Source: Clostridium sp. CAG:169
Lineage (GTDB): Bacteria > Bacillota > Clostridia > Oscillospirales > Ruminococcaceae
NCBI GenBank assembly: GCA_000435195.1
Contig: FR880251.1
Span: 1 to 45,825 of the forward strand
Direction of reading: 5' to 3'
Length of the DNA: 45,825 nucleotides
Shown here: one piece after another, positions 41,858 to 45,825 of the stretch
How the letters are laid out: every line of letters starts with the position of its first letter
How positions within the stretch are numbered: the first letter of the stretch is position 1
Position numbers and translations under genes: made by a program
The notes under the pieces: generated by a model
The model's database searches: none
Told to the model about the DNA's origin: nothing
What the model saw: the letters and a program-made list of their open reading frames with translations, nothing else

Positions 41858-41904
41858 AAAAAGAGAGGCAGCGCCTGTTTTTACACAGGCGCTGCCTCTC
41901 TTTT
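41858..41904. terminator. Bidirectional terminator between convergent genes
   Basis: AAAGAGAGGCAGCGCCTGT pairs with ACAGGCGCTGCCTCTCTTT around a T-rich loop, with A and T tracts outside. Confidence 0.93.
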
Positions 41905-41943
41905 TGTGTTGTTAGAGGTTAACTGAAAAATGGAAAGCAGAGC

Positions 41944-42885
41944 TTATTCCAAAAAGCTGTATTCTCCGCAGGCGATGGTGGTCGGATAGTCGTCGATGAC
42001 CTCGACCTGTTCCCAGCGCAGCAGCTCGACCGAGCCGTCATCAGCAAGGACCAGAACAGCGGTGACAGTGCCGTCAATCTCCTGCTCAAACAGCTGCTTG
42101 AGGGCAGCGGGGGTGAACACCGCTTCAATTTGGCTGCTGCCGCCTTCCTGGGTCAGCGAGAGGGAGGAGAGGTTTTTCAGTGCAAATCCATCTGTCAGCA
42201 GAGGAGTTTGCAGCCAATGGAGGGTCTGAATATATTCGTCGTAGCTGTTGTAGATTTCGCGGTCGCCCTGACCGTAATTGATGCCCGCCTGCAACGTTTC
42301 GGCAAGCTTCATCTGCGCTTCGATGGCAGCCTTTTTGTTGAGGTTGCCATTTTCGTCGTAGGCGTTGGTCAGGTCAAACTCCAGCTCATAGGCGCCTTCG
42401 GTCCCATCGTAGTTTAAACGGTAGACCTCCAATTTGCCGCTCTTTCGGGAGAAATTTTGTTCGAGGACATTTTTAAACACCGCATACAGGCGGGTGTCCA
42501 GCTTTTGTGGGTTGTCCTTTAATTCGGAAGCAGGACGGGTCTGCAGTTCCTTGGAAAAGTTGGGGAGCAGCGCCGTTGGTGCTGTGGTCTGCTCGGTTGC
42601 CTGCGGCTGGCTTTGGGCAGAAGGGTCGGTGGGCTTTTCTGCTTCGGGTTTAGCAGCATTGGCAGATTCGTTTTCTTTTGACGGGCTGCTGTTTTGCGTT
42701 TGCGGTTGGTCTTGTTTTTCCTCCTCCTTCGATTCCTCCGGCTGTGGGTCGGAAGAAGGAAGGGTGTCCTCGGCAGGAGTTTGCAGCTGGGCTGCGGGTG
42801 GGTCTGGCTGTGGGTCGCGGCTGCATCCGGCAAACGCCAGAGCCAGCAGCAGAGCCAGCAGACAAAGAATGGTGGTGTATTTCAT
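41944..42885 (-). CDS. Lipoprotein of unknown function
   Basis: A 313-residue exported lipoprotein. Start 42885 has GGAGGT 6 nt upstream. The signal peptide ends in the lipobox AFAGC (Cys about 21). Residues about 25-105 are a low-complexity linker of Pro, Gln, Glu, Ser and Lys. The C-terminal domain (about residues 110-313) is acidic, with YDGTEGAYELEFDLTNAYDENG and DGTVTAVLVLADDGSVELLRW. I recognise no family; sensory or envelope function is possible. It diverges from the spoIIA operon with about 300 bp between them. Confidence 0.8.
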   Translation of the reverse strand: MKYTTILCLLALLLALAFAGCSRDPQPDPPAAQLQTPAEDTLPSSDPQPEESKEEEKQDQPQTQNSSPSKENESANAAKPEAEKPTDPSAQSQPQATEQTTAPTALLPNFSKELQTRPASELKDNPQKLDTRLYAVFKNVLEQNFSRKSGKLEVYRLNYDGTEGAYELEFDLTNAYDENGNLNKKAAIEAQMKLAETLQAGINYGQGDREIYNSYDEYIQTLHWLQTPLLTDGFALKNLSSLSLTQEGGSSQIEAVFTPAALKQLFEQEIDGTVTAVLVLADDGSVELLRWEQVEVIDDYPTTIACGEYSFLE

Positions 42886-43065
42886 AGGTGTACCTCCGTA
42901 AGGATCGGGTTTGGGTCTTGCTTTGCTTTTATTGTAGCACAGGATAGCCAAAGCCGCCAGAGAAAAAGGGAAACTGTAAACAATCAATTTATTTTTGTAA
43001 TCATGTGGGCAGCTTTTTCCTTCTATAAGAGAGGTGTCCGATGCGGGCGGATTTGATGCAAAATC

Positions 43066-43072
43066 TGTCGAA
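43066..43072 (+). promoter_or_regulatory. Possible Spo0A box upstream of spoIIAA
   Basis: TGTCGAA matches the Spo0A binding heptamer. It lies about 115 bp before spoIIAA. A TATGAT -10-like box lies at about 43124, with GTGACA 21 nt upstream: a long spacer like that of Spo0A-activated promoters. Apart from these signals, I see nothing in the gap 42886-43184. Confidence 0.5.
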
Positions 43073-43184
43073 CAAATTTATGAAAGCAGCGACAGAGAGT
43101 GACAAACTTTTTGGTGGAGAGAAGGTATGATAGAGCTGTACCCAACAAGCGGACAAGCCGGGACAAAGGAGGAGGAGTGAGGCA

Positions 43185-43490
43185 ATGGCTGTGCAAATCC
43201 AAATCAGGGAGGAAACGGTGCAGGCGTGCCTGTCGGGGGAAATCGACCATCACAGCGCAGCGCAGATGCGGGAAAAGATTGATGAAAGCGTCATCCAATC
43301 CGGTGCAAAGACCCTGGTCCTTGACTTTTCTCTGGTCACCTTTATGGATTCTTCCGGTATCGGGCTGGTGATGGGGCGGTTTCGACTGATGCAGGAAAAC
43401 GGGGGCGAGCTGGTCCTTCAAAACCTGCCTGCACCGCTGCGCAAGGTGATGAAGCTGGCAGGATTGGACAAGCTGGCAAAATTCCAGTAG
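43185..43490 (+). CDS. spoIIAA: Anti-sigma-F factor antagonist SpoIIAA
   Basis: A 101-residue STAS-domain protein. The phosphorylated serine is in FMDSSGIGLVMGR (second Ser, about 57). Dephosphorylated SpoIIAA binds SpoIIAB and frees sigma F in the forespore. A run of GGAGG sites precedes the ATG. First gene of the spoIIA operon. Confidence 0.97.
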   Translation: MAVQIQIREETVQACLSGEIDHHSAAQMREKIDESVIQSGAKTLVLDFSLVTFMDSSGIGLVMGRFRLMQENGGELVLQNLPAPLRKVMKLAGLDKLAKFQ

Positions 43491-43549
43491 TTTTTCACAG
43501 AGCAAACAGCGGTATGTGGAAAACAAGCCGTACCAATGGAGGTTTTGTG

Positions 43550-44020
43550 ATGAAGGCAATGAATACGATGCGTTTGTGCTTCGATTCGCGATCCTGCAAC
43601 GAGGCATTTGCGAGGACAGCGGTGGCAGCATTTCTGTGTGGGCTGGACCCGACGGTGGAGGAGCTGAGCGATGTAAAAACAGCGGTTTCGGAGGCAGTGA
43701 CCAACTGCATCGTCCACGGCTACCGCAGCAGGATCGACAAGGTGTATCTGACGGCAACCATTGGAATCAAGCCAAAGGACACCGCTCCCTGGGTGGTCAT
43801 CCGCATCCGGGACAAAGGCTGCGGGATCGAGGATGTACATAAGGCGATGGAGCCGCTGTTTACCACAGCGCCCGAGGAGGAGCGCGCCGGTCTGGGCTTT
43901 GCTGTGATGGAAAGTTTGATGGACCGGGTGAAGGTCGTTTCCCACCCGGGCAAGGGGACGACGGTGACGCTGGAAAAACGGATTGTATCCAAGGCAGGAG
44001 AAGGTGATGCCCATCGTTGA
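43550..44020 (+). CDS. spoIIAB: Anti-sigma-F factor SpoIIAB
   Basis: A 156-residue GHKL kinase. The N box is AVSEAVTNCIVHGY, the G1 box RDKGCGIED and the G2 box AGLGFAVMESLMD. It holds sigma F inactive and phosphorylates SpoIIAA. The start at 43550 has GGAGG 8 nt upstream. Its end overlaps sigF by 14 nt, a sign of coupled translation. Confidence 0.96.
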   Translation: MKAMNTMRLCFDSRSCNEAFARTAVAAFLCGLDPTVEELSDVKTAVSEAVTNCIVHGYRSRIDKVYLTATIGIKPKDTAPWVVIRIRDKGCGIEDVHKAMEPLFTTAPEEERAGLGFAVMESLMDRVKVVSHPGKGTTVTLEKRIVSKAGEGDAHR

Positions 44021-44693
44021 GCAGCTGCAAGCCGACAGGGAAAAACAGCTCGAGCGCCAGAAAACCATCGAGGAAAACATCGGGCTGGTACACGCCTGCG
44101 CCCATCGGTTTCAGGGAAAGGGCATCGAGTACGACGATTTGTTCCAGGCAGGGTGCATGGGTCTGGTGAAGGCGACCGATGCCTTTGACACCGGGCGAGG
44201 GGTGCGCTTTTCCACCTATGCGGTGCCGGTAATCTTAGGGGAGATGCGCCGGCTGTTCCGGGACGGCGGGACCGTCAAGGTCAGCCGCAGCTTAAAGGAG
44301 CTGGGGATGAAGCTCAACCGCTGCCGAGAACAGTTTGCCCGGGAGCACGGGAGGGAAGCGACCATCACAGAGCTGGCGCAGCAGCTGCAGGTGACCCAGG
44401 AGGCGGTGGTGGAGGCACTGGGAGCCAACAGTCCGCCGGTTTCGCTGACCAGCAGCGAGGACAGCTCGGAGGTGGATTTGCCGGTTTCTTCACCGGAGGA
44501 GCTGTTGTCGGACATCCTTTCGCTGCGGCAGATGCTCGAGCGCCTGGAGGAGCGGGACCAAAAGCTCATTCAGTTTCGATATTTTCAGAATATGACCCAG
44601 GTGCAGACAGCGCAGCGGCTGGAGATGACCCAGGTGCAGGTTTCCCGCAGAGAAAAGAAAATTCTGTTGTGGCTGCGCGGTCAGTTGGTATAA
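44007..44693 (+). CDS. sigF: Sporulation sigma factor F
   Basis: A 228-residue sigma-70 family factor, the first forespore-specific sigma. Region 2 is seen as DDLFQAGCMGLVKATDAFDTGRGVRFSTYAVPVILGEMRR and region 4 as TQVQTAQRLEMTQVQVSRREKKIL. The start at 44007 follows GGAGAAGG inside the end of spoIIAB. The operon order spoIIAA-spoIIAB-sigF is complete. The gene ends before a long hairpin terminator. Confidence 0.97.
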   Translation: MPIVEQLQADREKQLERQKTIEENIGLVHACAHRFQGKGIEYDDLFQAGCMGLVKATDAFDTGRGVRFSTYAVPVILGEMRRLFRDGGTVKVSRSLKELGMKLNRCREQFAREHGREATITELAQQLQVTQEAVVEALGANSPPVSLTSSEDSSEVDLPVSSPEELLSDILSLRQMLERLEERDQKLIQFRYFQNMTQVQTAQRLEMTQVQVSRREKKILLWLRGQLV

Positions 44694-44798
44694 AATGCCT
44701 GCGCCAACAGCAAACCCATCAAAATTATTTTGACATCCGGTTCCATTGCAAAAGGAGATTCATCCGCCCTTTTAAAATGGCATGATTCTGATACTCTC

Positions 44799-44851
44799 AA
44801 CCCAAAAGGAGGAAGGCAGCGCATTGCGCTTTGCCTCCCTCCTTTTGGGTT
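44799..44851. terminator. Large bidirectional terminator between sigF and polA
   Basis: AACCCAAAAGGAGG pairs with CCTCCTTTTGGGTT with an inner AGGCA/TGCCT helix. The sigF side is followed by CTTTGTTTT. Confidence 0.88.
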
Positions 44852-44858
44852 CTTTGTT

Positions 44859-45825
44859 TTATTTTGCATCCAGCCAGCTTTTGCCGCAGCCGACGTCGGC
44901 TTTGAGCAGCACCGAAAGCTGTACTGCGTTTTGCATCTCTTCCACCAGCAGGTGTTTGACCTGCTCAAGCTCGTGCAGAGGCGCTTCGACAATCAGCTCG
45001 TCGTGTACCTGCAAAATCAGCCGGGCAGAAAGCTGCTCAGCCTTCAGCCGCCGGTAGACCTTGATCATGGCAATCTTGATGATGTCGGCAGCGGTGCCCT
45101 GAATCGGGGTGTTCATAGCGACCCGCTTGCCGAAGTTGACGATATTTTTGTTGGTCGAGTGGATTTCCGGCAGTGCGCGGCGGCGTCCGAACATCGTTTC
45201 GATATAGCCGTGCTGCTGGGCAAATTCCACCGTTTCTTCCATATAGCGGCGCACACCGCTGAAGGTGTCCAGATAGTTTTTGATGTAGCGGTCGGCTTCT
45301 GCGACGCTGACACCGATGTCCTGTGAAAGGGAGAAGGCGCCGATGCCGTAGACAATACCAAAGTTGACCGCCTTTGCCTTGCGGCGCATCTCCGGGGTGA
45401 CAAACAGCGGCGGCATATCGAACACCTGTGCGGCGGTGTTGGTGTGGATGTCCTCGTCGGAGTTGAAGGCGGCAATCATGTTCTCATCCTGCGAGATGTG
45501 CGCCAGTACCCGCAGCTCGATCTGGGAGTAGTCGGCGTCGACCAGCTCGCAGTCCGGCTGTGCCTTAAAGAAGGCGCGCAGGCGGCTGCCCAGCTCGGTG
45601 CGGACCGGGATGTTTTGCAGGTTTGGCTCGGTGGAGCTGAGCCTGCCGGTGCGGGTATCGGTCTGGTTGAAGTGGGTGTGGATGCGTCCGTCCTCGGCAA
45701 CCACCTTGAGCAGACCGTCCACATAGGTGGATTTGAGCTTGGCAAGCTTGCGGTACTCCAGAATCTCGTCGATGATTTCGTGCTTGCCGCGCAGGCTTTC
45801 CAGCACCTCGGCGCTGGTGGAGTAG
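44859..45825 (-). CDS. polA: DNA polymerase I, C-terminal part (5' end outside the window)
   Basis: The last 322 codons of a family A polymerase; the frame stays open to the window edge. Polymerase motif A is DADYSQIELRVLAHIS, motif B RRKAKAVNFGIVYG and motif C LQVHDELIVEAP, all intact. Also present are TGRLSSTEPNLQNIPVRT and the end CGKSWLDAK. The N-terminal nuclease parts would lie to the right of the window, so their state cannot be judged. Confidence 0.97.
   Translation of the reverse strand, partial: YSTSAEVLESLRGKHEIIDEILEYRKLAKLKSTYVDGLLKVVAEDGRIHTHFNQTDTRTGRLSSTEPNLQNIPVRTELGSRLRAFFKAQPDCELVDADYSQIELRVLAHISQDENMIAAFNSDEDIHTNTAAQVFDMPPLFVTPEMRRKAKAVNFGIVYGIGAFSLSQDIGVSVAEADRYIKNYLDTFSGVRRYMEETVEFAQQHGYIETMFGRRRALPEIHSTNKNIVNFGKRVAMNTPIQGTAADIIKIAMIKVYRRLKAEQLSARLILQVHDELIVEAPLHELEQVKHLLVEEMQNAVQLSVLLKADVGCGKSWLDAK

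Noticed and set aside
1..45825. CRISPR arrays, insertion sequences or prophage genes
   Set aside because: I saw no regularly spaced repeats, transposase or integrase motifs, or phage structural genes.

Overview
The window is a stretch of chromosome from a spore-forming, low-to-mid-GC Firmicute, most likely a gut-type clostridium of the Oscillospiraceae/Ruminococcaceae (Oscillospirales) sort. The reasons are the spoIIAA-spoIIAB-sigF operon, spoIIID, a SpoIIQ-like M23 protein, the glmU-prs-pth-mfd order shared with Bacillus, fermentative genes (ppdK, adhE) and lysine/glutamate codon use typical of these anaerobes. Taxonomy below order level cannot be settled from the sequence.

Layout, left to right. 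(1) tRNA-Ser(CGA) and two tandem D-cysteine-desulfhydrase-like PLP enzymes. (2) A reverse-strand block with an unknown membrane protein, a 57-residue membrane peptide and ppdK. (3) A housekeeping run: glmU, prs, a tiny BFD-type [2Fe-2S] gene interrupted by an in-frame UGA, pth, mfd, a PrsA-like foldase lipoprotein and a class B sortase. (4) A reverse-strand block: a SpoIIQ-like M23 protein, two half-size TSUP genes, an SdpI-like protein, tcdA, a probable 6S RNA and a DUF1292 protein. (5) An AT-rich, ORF-poor unit of about 900 nt with its own promoter and terminator. (6) Two M16 peptidase genes (the first frameshifted), lgt and folD. (7) adhE under a Rex-like operator with a phosphotransferase gene behind it, an orphan solute-binding lipoprotein and spoIIID. 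(8) A stand-alone purine-riboswitch transcript with no gene downstream. (9) The reverse rpmG-secE-nusG-rplK-rplA operon. (10) ddl, murI, a DUF1934 gene, argS and a frameshifted homocysteine methyltransferase gene. (11) A lipoprotein, the spoIIA operon and the 3' part of polA, which runs off the right end.

Most genes are ordinary core functions: cell-wall precursors, translation, repair, sporulation control and fermentation. The points most worth following are the UGA in the BFD-like gene, where UGA sits in front of a Cys codon and the frame continues for 17 codons (candidate selenoprotein); the orphan purine riboswitch at 33211-33277; the roughly 900-nt transcript at 20891-21792; and two genes broken by repeat-associated insertions (19-bp tandem duplication; 40-bp insertion between 8-bp repeats).
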